In this document: positions 22,415 to 33,589 of the stretch, piece by piece
Position numbering within the stretch: position 1 is the first letter of the stretch
How the letters are laid out: every line of letters starts with the position of its first letter
Assembly (NCBI GenBank): GCA_033032865.1
Contig: JAWHQI010000166.1
Coordinates: 1,240,001-1,304,000, forward strand
DNA: 64,000 nt
Origin: Dactylorhiza incarnata
Lineage: Eukaryota > Streptophyta > Magnoliopsida > Asparagales > Orchidaceae
Direction: 5' to 3'
Notes under the pieces: model-generated
Told to the model about the DNA's origin: nothing
The model's database searches: none
What the model saw: the letters and a program-made list of their open reading frames with translations, nothing else
Translations under genes and position numbers: made by a program

Positions 22415-22537
22415 CCAACGACTGAGTTTCAATTGATGGTTGTAATTTGGTCTCAAAATGGGCCTAGAAGTTTTTCTTTATATAATATAATAATAATAAC
22501 AAAATGGGCCTAGAAGTTTTTCTTTATATAATATATA

Positions 22538-23105
22538 TCTTTAACTACTATATAGAAGAAGTTGCCTTTGGTGCAACATTCAAAATTGCCAAATATAGCC
22601 TCATTCTTTTACTCCAATGACTTAACATATATTATAAAAAAAATAGAAATTCATAAAATATAATAACTATTTGTGTAATTACACAAAATTCCTATAATAA
22701 AAATAATAATGGAAATACATAATATCCAAAAGTTTTTAGTAGGCCTCCTAAACCTACAATGGTAGGTTATCATTAGGCCTACAAAACTAATTTCAAAATA
22801 TAATAGCTCACTTTAAAATAAATTTTTATTGAAATATAAATGTATTTGAAAAAAATAATTATAAAATATTGATGTATATTTTTTACGGTCATTTTGAGTA
22901 CTCATATGTATATGTTGCGGGCGAACCCCGCCGTCGCCGGCCGGGTACTGTCGAATGCAGGCGCAGCCCGCTAAGAGTTAGCGAGCACGGGCGAAGCCCG
23001 TGCGAGCATCTTCGCACGGAATTTATACAGGCAAAGCCCGCATTGATGCGGCCGAAGGCCGCCTGAGAGCATCGAGCACGTGCGTAGCCTGTGCGAAGAT
23101 GCTCG
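22538..23105 (+). mobile_element. Helitron D
   Basis: Starts A/TCTTTAACTACTATATAGAAG and ends GATGCTCG/T before a (TA)n tract. The last 190 bp form a series of GC-rich hairpins such as GCACGGGCGAAGCCCGTGC and GCGGCCGAAGGCCGC. The AT-rich middle and the GGTCATTTTGAGTACTCATA segment are shared with Helitron E (51853-52259). No coding capacity. Confidence 0.65.
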
Positions 23106-23142
<37 letters not shown>

Positions 23143-23194
23143 TCGCATTCAAATGTGAATAAACTGTGTGAATGTGTGAATAAGGAGTTTAAGA

Positions 23195-23316
23195 CCAGCG
23201 GAGGCCAGCGGCAGCGGGCTCATTGGCCACCATCCGCCCTGGGTTTGTCGATGGGCACGCCGACGAACCCAGGGCGGCTGGTGGCCGGCGAGCCCGCAGC
23301 CGCCGGCCTCCGCTGG
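23195..23316. repeat. GC-rich foldback: 56-bp inverted arms, 10-bp loop
   Basis: Arms 23195-23250 and 23261-23316 are inverted copies matching at 49 of 56 positions by eye, around a 10-base loop. The RNA would form a long hairpin. Just right of it a 26-bp direct repeat containing GCTGGCAACCAAAATCGGCG occurs at 23373 and 23419. The block is far more GC rich than its surroundings. Confidence 0.85.
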
Positions 23317-23449
23317 TTCGCATTCTCTGGTATTTGTGCTTGTCGGCAGCCGCCGGCGCACGGAAGGGTCGCTGGCAACCAAAATCGGCGGTGTGGTCGC
23401 CGGCGAGAGGGAGAGCTGCGCTGGCAACCAAAATCGGCGGTGTGGCACA

Positions 23450-23945
23450 TAATGACTGCTAAGAAATATTTACAAAGTATTCCTGACCTATATCTATTGA
23501 AGAGATGGTCTATTTCTCCTAGAAGTCAATCGAACCATGACAAATTGGTTCACAATAGTAATATTGTTACACCCATGATGAAATGGAAGCTAACTAATAC
23601 CCAAACAATTATTTTTTATCATGCAAGTGCATCCAAAGAAGCATATGAACTTCTTATGACAACATTAAATGGATTGTTGGAGAATATAAAGGATTCACTC
23701 ATTTACTCAGAACCTTCAAGTATTGCGAGCCAAGTTGGATCAACTCCAATTTTTCCAAGTTCATATGGTATTTCTATTCGAGATCCTAATATTGTGAAAA
23801 CTAAAGGAAGACCAAAAATTGCAACAAGAATTGAATCAGGTATAGAGACCGCTCAAGCACAAGTAAAAAAAGGACATGTGGTACATGTGGCGGGAAAGGG
23901 CACTACTCAACAACTTGTCCCCAAAAAGATCAAGTAATTTCTATA
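23450..23945 (+). pseudogene. FAR1/FHY3-like C-terminal fragment
   Basis: A plus-strand frame contains 'IPDLYLLKRWS', then a helical stretch 'SASKEAYELLMTTLNGLLEN', then 'IRDPNIVKTKGRPKIATRIE', the order seen at the C-terminus of plant FAR1-related proteins, which descend from Mutator-like transposases. Near 23868 the A run shifts the frame by one; the shifted frame reads 'TCGTCGGKGHYSTTCP', a CCHC knuckle expected at that spot. No SWIM or transposase core remains upstream, where the GC-rich foldback lies instead. It could be a captured host fragment or a piece of a Mutator-like element. Confidence 0.7.
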
Positions 23946-24009
23946 CTTTTTTTGATTTTCTTTTACTTAAAACTATATTGATGACTATATTTATTTAATG
24001 TAGGTACCA

Positions 24010-24140
24010 GAATCATAAAAGCGGACATTGGAATATTGTTGGTGAGTTTCAAGTCGGCTTTGGAATATTGTTGGTGTGCTTGAAACCGAGAATGGAATAC
24101 TGTTGGTGTGCTTCAAGCCTGCATTGGAGTATTTGGTTTT
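24010..24140. repeat. About 40-bp tandem repeat
   Basis: Three to four diverged copies of a unit containing CATTGGAATATTGTTGGTG and GTGCTTCAAGC follow the FAR1-like fragment. Confidence 0.75.
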
Positions 24141-24377
24141 GAGTTGACAGATTTTGTTGTTATATTGTTAAAAGATTTTGTTTTTTAAGTAAATTTGGAG
24201 TTTTATTGTTTATTCCAGCATGTGTATTTAGTTTACTGTTTTTTCTTGCAGTATTTATTGTTCGAATTTGTTTACCAATCTATTATATGAACAATTTTAC
24301 ATAAAAAGTCTTTAAAACAAAAAATATAACCTCAAGCTTTTTAGCATTAAAAATCTCCAGCTTATATCTTCCAATCC

Positions 24378-24413
24378 TATATATATATGTATGTATGTAT
24401 ATATATATATATG

Positions 24414-24445
<32 letters not shown>

Positions 24446-24469
24446 TGTATGTGTATATATATATACATA
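24378..24469. repeat. TA/TG-rich microsatellite
   Basis: Alternating TATATA and TGTATG units. The hAT element next to it duplicated 8 bp of this tract. Confidence 0.9.
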
Positions 24470-25125
24470 CAGTGACGGACCGAAGATAAATAAAGAGAGA
24501 GTAGAAACTACAACTTCAATTATTTCAAAACAAGTCTGAGTTAGGCAGTTAGCAGAGAAAAAGTAAATGGCTAGCAACATGAATGATTGTAAGCATACCA
24601 GGATAAGGGAGGAAACATGGGTTTTGTCTCCAAAGCAATCACCAGGTTCCAAGTTCAGGCATGATGTGGCGCCATGAGCCAGCACTTTTGCGGCCTCGGC
24701 GGCCTGTAGCTCGGCGCACTTGATTCCCTAGGCGTAGAGGAACTGAAGATAGACCAGTAACTAAAATAGAGAGAGGAGGATCGGAGGAGGAATAAAAACA
24801 TACCTTGGATGGAGCAGAGGAGGATCGGAAGAGTGCTGGGAAGCATGTGAACACCCTAACTGACGACCAACAAGAGGAGGAAAACCGGCTACCTAGGAGA
24901 AAACCTTGGACTAAGAAAACAATTCCAATGGGCACTGCGCACATCGTAGTCTCATGGGGTCATTGAGCAAATTATGGCAAGTTCTGCTGCTCTGGTCGTG
25001 AATTTGGAAGGCGAAAAGCAGGAGAAAGGCGGAAAGCTAGCGAAAGGCGGACTGCACGGTTGAATCTCACGATAATTTAGACCCGTGTACGTGCCCGAGT
25101 GTGCCTGGGCGTGGGTCCGCCCCTG
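24470..25125. mobile_element. hAT-type non-autonomous element with perfect 8-bp target duplication
   Basis: Terminal inverted repeats CAGTGACGGACCGA (left) and CAGGGGCGGACCCA (right, read inward) match at 11 of 14 positions. They are flanked by identical TATACATA at 24462-24469 and 25126-25133. An 8-bp duplication and CAGNGNCGGA-type ends mark hAT transposons. At 656 bp it has no transposase; internal ORFs are short and unrecognised. Confidence 0.88.
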
Positions 25126-25312
25126 TATACATATATGTATATATATACATACATATGTACATATACATGCATATGTACATATACATGCATATGTACATAT
25201 ACATGCATATGTACATATACATGCATATGTACATATACATGCATATGTACATATAGATGCATATGTACATATACATGCATATGTACATATACATGCATAT
25301 GTACATATACGT
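25126..25312. repeat. 18-bp minisatellite
   Basis: About nine copies of ACATATACATGCATATGT, itself nearly palindromic. ORFs on both strands reading Tyr-Ile-His-Met repeats are artefacts. RT2 is inserted at its right edge. Confidence 0.95.
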
Positions 25313-25320
25313 GCAATATA

Positions 25321-25843
25321 TGTTTGCCCGGAAAATCCGCGACCTCTCTTTTCAACCAGAACGGACCTCTCCAGCGGTCTCACATTTGCGAGGCCGTCCA
25401 GATCGCTACCTCCAGTGCAGCCAGCAATTCCTGACCAGCGGTCTCCCGGTTTCGAGACCGCCCAGATCGAGTCACCAAAGATCAAGTTTTCTGCTAAGTA
25501 TCTGGCGGTCAAGCTCTAGTTAGATCGCGAGACCGGGTAGTCTGCCCTTCTGTTGTTATCATCCTTTTATTCTCTGCCCCGTCTCTCCTGTATCTCGGGC
25601 AGCCCGTAGTATTCAGATCTGCCCGTTTGGGCAGCCCCCTCGTCTATAAATAGAGGGGTAGGGGTACCTAAAAAGGACTTTTGCATCGAGCCTCCAACTT
25701 ACAACCTGTGTAAGCGGTCTCGATTTTCTGTGATCGTTTTTTCCTGCTTCTCAGCATCTTTTGTCTTCAGTAACCTGCACTCCGCAGTTTTCTCCCATCC
25801 CTCTTTAGTGTGAATTTTGGAGGTACCATTTTTGGTGCCAACA
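25321..25843 (+). repeat. RT2 5' LTR
   Basis: 523 bp; GCGGTCTC and GAGACCG motifs recur through the LTR. The TATA box CTATAAATAG lies at 25644-25653. In the 3' LTR the same site reads CAATAAATAG (50056-50065), so that copy has lost the consensus. About 20 differences separate the LTRs by eye. Confidence 0.95.
25644..25653 (+). promoter_or_regulatory. RT2 LTR TATA box
   Basis: CTATAAATAG in the 5' LTR, about 190 bp before the LTR end. It is the probable core promoter of the gag-pol transcript. Confidence 0.7.
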
Positions 25844-25900
25844 GAACGAACACGCGACCTTCAGATTCGGAGTGTCCAGGTGAATTTTCTGACTTTCGAG

Positions 25901-27790
25901 ATGCCTGAGCGTAGAGGTTGCCCAGCTCGGTCTTCCAGCGACCACCCCCAAATCGATCACGATTCCTTGCAATCCCTTGAGCGCCGTTTTGAGCTTCGCG
26001 TCGAGCAAGCTCTCAGAGAGGCCGCTCGAGCTCGGCACGAGGTCGCCTCTGCTCAGCAAGAGATCACGCGGAATCAGCAGGAGGCCGCTCGCGAGCATCA
26101 AGAGGTTGTCCGGACTCAGCTTGAGTCCGCCAAGCAGATTGAGGCCATGAACCAGGTTCTGGCCGCTATCTCCCAAAAGATCTTTCCTCCTCCTAGCCAG
26201 GTCGCTACCCCCGACAACATGGCAAGCGGTCAGCCTTGCGATCGCTCGAATTTTCAGCCTGCAGCTCCTCAGCGATCTCAGCATGAGGAGTTCGCTGCCC
26301 GTCATAATTCTTTTAGAGCAGCCGCTCAGGGGCCTCCGGTCCAAGCTTTGAACTTTGAAGAGGATTTTGCCTATCCTCCAGCCCCTTCTGCTCCTTTGCT
26401 TGCTCCCCCAGGTGTCTATGGAATGGGGGAACCCTCCCCTTTTACTGATGAAATTCGTCGAGAACCTATTCCAAACGGCTTCAGGGAACCTCGTCTCCCT
26501 GTGTTTTCGGGAGAGAGTGATCCCATGTCCCACCTCCAAGCTTTTGAATCTGCCGTTGCCATCTGAACCATCTCAGATGGGGTGAGATGTAAGTTGTTAA
26601 TAACTTCTTTTGATGGATCTGCTAGGGAGTGGTTCTACAAGCTGCCCTCCCAATCCATCCCGAGCTTTGCCGTTCTAAGGAATGAGCTCCTCTTGAGGTT
26701 TGCAACCGCCAAGAAGAGGAAGAGTGGTCCTACGACCCTCTTCAAAATCAAGCAAGGTGAAAATGAGACTGCCGCTCATTTTTCCGACCGATTCCAGAGA
26801 GAGATCTTAGGGATCAGAGATATGGATCCTTCTCTTTATATGGCAGCCTTGATTAGTGGCCTGCAGGAAGGCCCTCTCAAGTTCAAGGTTACCACTAAAA
26901 AGCCCGACTCTTATCAGGAGTTGATTAGCATTGCCAATCGTTATATAGAAGGGGAGATCAACAACCCCACTTATGTAACCAATCTGACCAATAGGGCCAG
27001 TCAGAAAGGCTCTACAGGATTCTATCCCACCCCGTCTTCCTTAAAGTCTCATCAAGAGTGTCCTCCTCCCACTCCGAAAAGGGGGAGGAATTTCCATAAC
27101 AACCATTTCAATCAGGGGAACTAGCAATTCTAGCCCAGAGGACCTCTGATTCCAACCCCTATGGCTCCAGCTCCGCAAGCCACTCCTGTCCATCAGATTC
27201 AATATGTTCAGCCCCCTCCCCTGACTTTCCAGCCATCCTATATTGATTCCCAAGAGTCTTTTACAGACCTTGGTGTCTCCATGAAAGAAGTAGTTCAAGT
27301 CCTGCAGAAGCAGCCTTTTTTCAAAAGGCCGGCTCCCCTCAGCTCTGACCCGAATTCCCGTAATCCGACTCTTTACTGTGAATATCACAGGGAAAGAGGT
27401 CATCTGACAGAAAATTGCAGAGCCCTCCGAGTGGTAGTAGAATAGCTCCTAAAAGAGGGAAAGCTTCAGGATCTTCTTTAAAAGAATGATCCCTCCAAAG
27501 TTTCAACTTCCAAGGCCAAGGAAGTAGCAGAGATCCGCTGGGAGTGCGAGGAGGTCGATGATGTTGGCCATCTTGGCAACATCGGTTTCCCCGGTGAATG
27601 CGAGGATGCTAATGATGAGGGTGCTCTAGGCAACCTTTTCTGTATTCACGGTGGAGCAGGACCAGAGTCTTCCAGGAAGGCCAGCCTGAAAAGGGTCTGC
27701 CGTTCGGAGGTTGCTACTACCTCCTCAACCCCGGTTGGAGGAATAGTCACCTTCGGGGAGGAAGATCTTTCTTCAACCTCAAATCCTTTT
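25901..27790 (+). pseudogene. gag: RT2 gag, in frame throughout but with nonsense codons
   Basis: ATG at 25901 ('MPERRGCPARSS'). The N-terminal part is a long Glu/Gln/Arg coiled coil ('AREHQEVVRTQLESAKQ'), then the Gag core ('GSAREWFYKLPSQSIPSF', 'ETAAHFSDRF'), then a CX2HX4HX4C knuckle 'YCEYHRERGHLTENC' at about 27377. The reading frame never shifts; it is broken only by TGA at 26564, TAG at 27122 and 27134, TAG at 27443 and a TAA near 27479. Several are explained by a single C-to-T change (CGA, CAG or CAA). The frame continues directly into pol. It is the structural protein of the retrotransposon particle. Confidence 0.88.
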
Positions 27791-30700
27791 GACGACGCGG
27801 TGGTCATAAAAGCAGTAATAGAAAATTACACGGTAGAGAAAATTCTTATTGATACTGGGAGCTCGGTGAACGTGCTCTTCAAGCCGGCCTTCGATGCTTT
27901 GAAGACAGGTAAGCCTCTTCTCTCTACTGAAGGGCCTCTTTATGGTTTTTCAGGGGAAAAGAAGGAGATAGAGGGACTCGTCACTCTCTCTGTAATTTTG
28001 GGAGGAATAGTAAGGCTTGTCAAATTAATAGTCGTTGATGCTCCTAGCAGCTACAACGCAATCTTTGGGAGACCAATTTTGAACGGATATCAGGCGGTGG
28101 TATCGACATACCACCAAGCAGTAAAATTTGCCCTAAATGGCAAGCAGCATCGGATCAGGAGTGACCTGAGGAAGGCCAGGGAGTGCTACGTAAAAACTGT
28201 CAATGTGATCATGTCTTCTTCTCCCCAGGAAGCTGCGATGGCTATCTCAGCCCAAATTCCGGAACCGATCAAAATTGCTGAAGAGGCTGAAGAAGAAGAT
28301 GCGAGAGATGGAGTTCGCTTGGAACCAGCCCAAGCGACTCAAGCCGTTCCCATCAGCGAGGAAGATGAGAGCAAGAGCCTCTCCATAAACGCTGAATTGT
28401 CTGAAGCTGACAAGAGTAGCCTAATCTCTTGCCTTCTGAAGAATCTGGATGTCTTCGCTTGGTCAACGGACGACATGCCAGGAGTTGATCCAGATGTCGC
28501 TTGTCACCATCTCAATATTGATCCCAACTCCATCCCTATCAAGCAGAAAAAGAGAGCTATTGCAACGACTCTTGCCCAGCCCATCCGAGAAGAAGTGGAA
28601 AAACTGCTGAAGGCTAGGTTTGTTCAAGAAATTCAATACCCTGAATGGGTATCAAATGTTGTAATGGTCAAGAAGTCTGGGGGAAAATTGAGGATGTGTG
28701 TCGATTTCACCAAACTCAATAAAGCTTGCCCTAAAGATTGCTACCCCTTGCCTCAGATAGATTCTTTAGTAGATTCTGCGGTAGGCTATTCTTTCATGAG
28801 TTTCTTAGACGCATTTTCAGGCTATCATCAAATCAGAATGCATAAACCCGATGTCCCTCATACTTCGTTTATCACAAATGACGGTTGCTTCTGTTATCTC
28901 GTAATGCCTTTCGGGCTAAAAAATGCTGGAGCAACTTATCAAAAAATGATGGATACAATTTTTAAAGGTCAAAAGGGAAGAAATCTAGAAGTTTACGTTG
29001 ATGACCTCCTAATAAAAAGCAAATCATTCTCTTCTCATCTCAGTGATCTCTCTAAAACCTTTGCAACTCTCAAAACTTTTAATATGAGGTTGAACCCGTT
29101 GAAGTGTGTTTTCGGGGCAAGTAAAGGGAATTTTCTTGGCCATCTCCTTACTCCATAAGGGTTAGAGCCCAACCCTGACAAAGTAAAGGCTATTCTTGAA
29201 ATGCCACCCCCCAGGTCTCCTAAGGAAGTTCAGCAGCTAGGAGGAAGAATGGCAGGTCTGAGTCGCTTTATCTCTCGATCCGGAGATAAAAGTGCTCCTT
29301 TCTTCAAAACCCTCCGCGGAGGGGCTAAGTTTGAGTGGACAAAAGAGTGTGATGATGCTTTTAATGAGCTTAAAAAGCAATTGACATCAACCCCTTTGCT
29401 CCAAAGCCAAAGGGAGGGCGAGGATCTTTTTCTTTATTTAGGAGTTGGTACTGATGCTATAAGTTCAGTTTTGGTGCGAGAAAAGAAGAAGAAGAAGCAA
29501 TATCCAGTTTATTATGTGAGCAAAATTCTGAAAGATGCAGAGACACGTTACCCGATTCTTGAAAAGCTGGCCCTAATGCTTGTAACTTTAGCTAGGAGAT
29601 TAAGGCCCTATTTTCAAGCTTTTTCGATCCAAGTGGTCACTGATCTTCCATTAAAGAATGTCTTAGAGAAGCCAGAGCATTCAGGAAGGTTGGCTAAGTG
29701 GGCAATAGAGCTCAGTGAGTTTGATATCTCCTACATTCCAAGGGTGGCAATCAAAGCTCAAGTTTTAGCAGATTTCATGGTTGATGCAAGTGAGCTTTCA
29801 TTGAAGAAGGATGTCGGAACGCCTCTAGCTTGGACAATTTTTATTGATAGTGCTTCGGGCAGGAATTCATCTGGAGCTGGAGTGGTTTTGATCAATCCAA
29901 ATGGGATCAGATTGGATCAGGCCTTGAAGTTCTTTTTCCCAACAACTAATAATCAAGCAGAGTACGAGGCTTTGCTAGCCGGTCTTCGGTTCGCTAGGGA
30001 ATTGGGAATCGAAGATGTTCAAGTTAAAACAGACTCTCTAGTGATGGCATCTCAGGTTAACTGAACCTTTGAGATCAGGGATCAAACTTTGAAGCAATAT
30101 CTAGCCTTGGTGAAAGGAGAGATTGGAAAGTTCAAAAGTTTCTCTATCAAACATATTCCAAGAGAAGAGAATGCAGAAGCAGATGAGCTGGCAAAATTTG
30201 ATCTTCTCTCGGGGGGAACCTCCTTGGAGCTGTTCCGCCCGGCAATCGAGGAAGGAGAAGTTATGGAGATAGATCAACGTCCATCTTGGATGGATCCATT
30301 TATCCTTTATCTTTCGACCGGAAAGCTCCACTCCACGGTAAAAGACAGAAAAAAATTTAGACTGAAAGCAGCTCATTATTACCTTGTTGCAGGAATCCTT
30401 TACCGGAAGACTTTTTTGTCACCTTTGGCTCGATGTGTCTCGGAAGAAGAGATCCCAGTTGTTCTTCAGGAAGTTCATTCAGGAGAATGTGGAAGCCACT
30501 CTGGAGCTCGTACATTGGAGAAAAGAATCCTAAGGCAAGGATATTTCTGGCCTCAAATGAGGAAGGATGTAGAGAAATTTGCGAAGAAATGTGTCCAATG
30601 CCAAAAGTTTGCTCCTCTTCAGAATCAACCTGCTCAACGGCTTACATCTATAGCAACCCCATGGCCGTTTGCAGTATGGGGAATGGATCTGGTTGGGCCT

Positions 30701-31540
30701 TTTCCTTTGGCAAGTGGGCAACGCCGATATATTATTGTCATGATTGACTACTTCAGCAAATGGATTGAGGCAAGAGCATTGGCTAAAATTACTACTCAAG
30801 TTGTGAAAAATTTTATCTGGGGAGAAATAGTCTGCAGGCATGGGATCCCGATGGCAATTATCACAGATAATGGTTCTCAATTCAACAATCCTCAGCTTGT
30901 AAGTTTCTGTGGACAGATCGGCACTGAATTACGTTTTGCTTCTGTACATCATCCTAGAAGTAATGGGCAAGTAGAAGCTGCCAATAAGCTCATAATAAAT
31001 CTCTTGAAGAAAAAGGTAGAAAATCTTCGGGGAAATTGGGCGGAGCAGTTACCATCAGTACTATGGGCCTTAAGAACGACTCCCACCTCAGTTACGGGAG
31101 AAACTCCTTTTAAGTTGTCACACGGTTCAGAAGATCTTATTCCTGTCGAGTTTGAGGTAAAAAGTCCAAGGGTGTTATTGGCTCAACAAAACCAGGATGA
31201 TTGGATGGAAGGAAATGATGAAGATCTAAAGTGTAGCCTTGATCTCATTGAAGAGCTGAGAGATACGGCGACGATTAGGCAGGAAGAAGTTAAGAGAAGG
31301 ATGACGAGACTCTTTGATAAAAACGTCAGAATCAAAGAATTCACAATCGGAGATCTGGTCCTAAAAAAGGTGGATATAGCAGCAAGATCTGGTTCGGTAA
31401 GGAAGCTTAACCCAAATTGGGCGGGACCATTCATAGTGAAAGAAGTACTCAAAAATGGTGCTTACCGTCTCCAGACTTATGAAGGAGAGGAGTTGCCTCA
31501 CACCTGGAGCGGTGATGACCTCGAGCATTTTTTCTCTTAA
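27791..31540 (+). pseudogene. pol: RT2 pol: protease, RT, two RNase H domains, integrase
   Basis: Same frame as gag. Order: protease with canonical 'LIDTGSSVNVLF' at about 27844; RT with 'FLDAFSGYHQIRMHKPD' and 'YVDDLLIKSK' at about 28995; Gypsy RNase H ('KKKQYPVYYVSKILKDAETR'); second RNase H at 29830-30200 with 'IDSASGRNSSGAGVV', 'NNQAEYEALLAG' and 'KTDSLV'; integrase zinc finger ('HSGECGSHSGART', 'CVQCQKF') at 30470-30610; integrase core 'MDLVGPFPLASGQRRY', 'ITDNGSQF' and 'HPRSNGQVEAANK'; C-terminal 'IGDLVLKKVD' domain ending at 31540. Only two stops interrupt it: TAA at 29156 and TGA at 30061. Apart from these the polyprotein is complete, far better kept than in RT1. Confidence 0.9.
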
Positions 31541-31920
31541 AATGCTTATGGATATTTATTTTTCCTTTTCTTATCGTTTCTCTTCTTGAACATTATGATG
31601 ATATGATTCTAACCCTTTTTTTGGTATATATATGATAAGGGAAGATATCAAAAAACAAATTGATATTAAAAGCTAGAATCCTGCCAAAAGAGACATCGAC
31701 GGATCCTACTTCTTTCCCCCTCGACTTGAAGCATGAGATGTAAATCTGCCAGGACCACAGATGTTGGGGAGATTTTGCATCTGTGTAGCAGTAGCTCGCC
31801 AAGCTCGTGCGGTGGATGTTTAGGATGCCAGGTCCTTGCTGACATCTGACACACCTCTAGATCAAGGGAGTTCAGGTGAATGTTCAGCTCTGTCATGCTT
31901 TTTAGGACACTGTTACAGAC
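31541..31920. other. RT2 spacer after pol
   Basis: No gene seen. The minus-strand ORFs here are short and unsupported. Confidence 0.5.
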
Positions 31921-31927
31921 TGAGTGA

Positions 31928-32205
31928 TCTTCTAGGGAAAGCAATGTTGATATAGCCTCCGCGGCATAACCGCACCTGCCCTATGGATCATTTTTGTTCT
32001 GTAACTTTCGAATACTTATTGGAGCGTGGTTAGCAAAAGTGGCAAGTTTGGAACAGATTTAAATGATCTCTTGAGGAAAGCAATGCCGGTGTAGCCCTCG
32101 AGGCATGACCGCACCTGCCCTTGAGATAATTTTTGAACTCTTTCTCTTGAGGAAAGCAATGCTGGTGTAGCCCTCGAGGCATGACCGCACCTGCCCTTGA
32201 GATCG
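31928..32205. repeat. GGAAAGCAATG repeat, three copies
   Basis: A unit of about 58 bp containing GAGGAAAGCAATGCTGGTGT and GAGGCATGACCGCACCTGCC occurs near 31932, 32070 and 32147. The first copy is diverged and spaced further apart. Confidence 0.85.
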
Positions 32206-32261
32206 GCTGGTCAGGATTTGTTGAGACCGCAGATTCTTATTTCTCCCTTATGAAAAGAGAC

Positions 32262-33582
32262 CTGAGTTATTTGAGATCGCCGGCTTAATTTCCTCCAGGA
32301 CTTGGATGTTTGAGATTGCCGGCTGTGTTCTCCTTTTCTTCAGTGGTATTCTTTTCAGCGATCTCAAATATGTTGAGACCGCCGGCTTAATTTCCTCCAG
32401 GACTTGGTTGTTTGAGATTGCCAGCTGTGTTCTCCTTTTCTTCAGTGGTATTCTTTTCAGCGATCTCAAATATGTTGAGACCGACGACTTAATTTCCTCC
32501 AGGACTTGGATGTTTGAGATTGCCGAATGTGTTCTCCTTTTCTTCAGTGGATTTCTTTTCAGCGATCTCAAATATGTTGAGACCGCCGGCTTAATTTCCT
32601 CCAGGACTTGGATGTTTGAGATTGCCGGCTGTGTTCTCCTTTTCTTCAGTGGTATTCTTTTCAGCGATCTCAAATATGTTGAGACCGCCGGCTTAATTTC
32701 CTCCCGGACTTGGATGTTTGAGATTGCCGTCTGTGTTCTCCTTTTCTTCAGTGGTATTATTTTCAGCGATCTCAAATATGTTGAGACCGCCGGCTTAATT
32801 TCCTCCAGGACTTGGATGTTTGAGATTGCCGGCTGTGTTCTCCTTTTCTTCAGTGGTATTCTTTTCAGCTATCTCAAATATGTTGAGACTGCCGACTTAA
32901 TTTCCTCCAGGACTTGGATGTTTGAGATTGCCGGCTGTGTTCTCCTTTTCTTCAGTGGTATTCTTTTCAGCGATCTCAAATATGTTGAGACCGCCGGCTT
33001 AATTTCCTCCAGAACTTGAATGTTTGAGATTGCCGGCTGTGTTCTCCTTTTCTTCAGTGGTATTCTTTTCATCGATCTCAAATATGTTGAGACCGCCGGC
33101 TTAATTTCCTCCAGGACATGGATGTTTGAGATTGCCGGCTGTGTTCTCCTTTTCTTCAGAGGTATTCTTTTCAGCGAACTCAAATATGTTGAGACCGTCG
33201 GCTTAATTTCCTCCAGGACTTGGATGTTTGAGATTGCCGGCTGTGTTCTCCTTTTCTTCAGTGGTATTCTTTTCAGCGATCTCAAAAATGTTGAGACCGC
33301 CGGCTTAATTTCCTCCAGGACTTGGATGTTTGAGATTGCCGGCTGTGTTCTCCTTTTCTTCAGTGGTATTCTTTTCAACGATCTCAAATATGTTGAGACC
33401 GCCGGCTTAATTTCCTCCAGGACTTGGATGTTTGAGATTGCCGGCTGTGTTCTCCTTTTCTTCAGTGGTATTCTTTTCAGCGATCTCAAATATGTTGAGA
33501 CCGTCGGCTTAATTTCCTCCAGGACTTGGATGTTTGAGATTGCCGGCTGTGTTCTCCTTTTCTTCAGTGGATTTTCACTCCA
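32262..33582. repeat. 102-bp tandem array, 13 copies
   Basis: Thirteen copies start near 32270 and every 102 bp to 33494. The unit includes TTGAGACCGCCGGCTTAATT, TCCTCCAGGACTTGGATG and TTTGAGATTGCCGGCTG. Because 102 is a multiple of three, open frames run through the array on both strands: 34-residue hydrophobic repeats ('MFEIAGCVLLFFSGILFSD') on the plus strand with one TGA near 33017, and basic repeats ('RSLKRIPLKKRRTQPAISN') on the minus strand. No start context or splice support favours either as a protein. It sits between pol and antisense gene A, as the 97-bp array does in RT1. Confidence 0.95.
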
Positions 33583-33589
33583 AGAAAAG

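Larger units (their letters stand above)
2695..22537 (-). mobile_element. Helitron C, split by RT1
   Basis: The 3' end on the minus strand is at 2695 (CACTCG then T) and is preceded by three tandem GGCGGGCTTCGCCCGC-type hairpins at about 2757-2822. The element runs right to 3479, is interrupted by RT1, and resumes at 22415 with DNA resembling the 5' parts of Helitrons A and B (opposite-strand text TTCTTTATATAATATA). A 35-bp unit near the 5' end is duplicated (about 22455-22489 and 22500-22534). Helitron D abuts the 5' end, so the exact first base is unclear. Without RT1 the element would be about 0.9 kb. Confidence 0.55.

Noticed and set aside
23080..23450. Start of a 285-codon host gene at 23080
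   Set aside because: The N-terminal part translates a TA/GA repeat and the GC-rich foldback; only the part after about 23450 resembles FAR1-like proteins.
24639..24944. A gene carried inside the hAT element
   Set aside because: Two short overlapping minus-strand ORFs with no recognisable domain; the element is treated as non-autonomous.
25844..25860. A primer-binding site for RT2
   Set aside because: GAACGAACACGCGACC follows the LTR, but I cannot match it to a tRNA 3' end, so none is annotated.
32262..33582. A 34-residue repeat protein encoded by the 102-bp array
   Set aside because: Open frames exist on both strands simply because the period is divisible by three; no start, splice or domain support. 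Listed as a repeat, with a low-interest finding.
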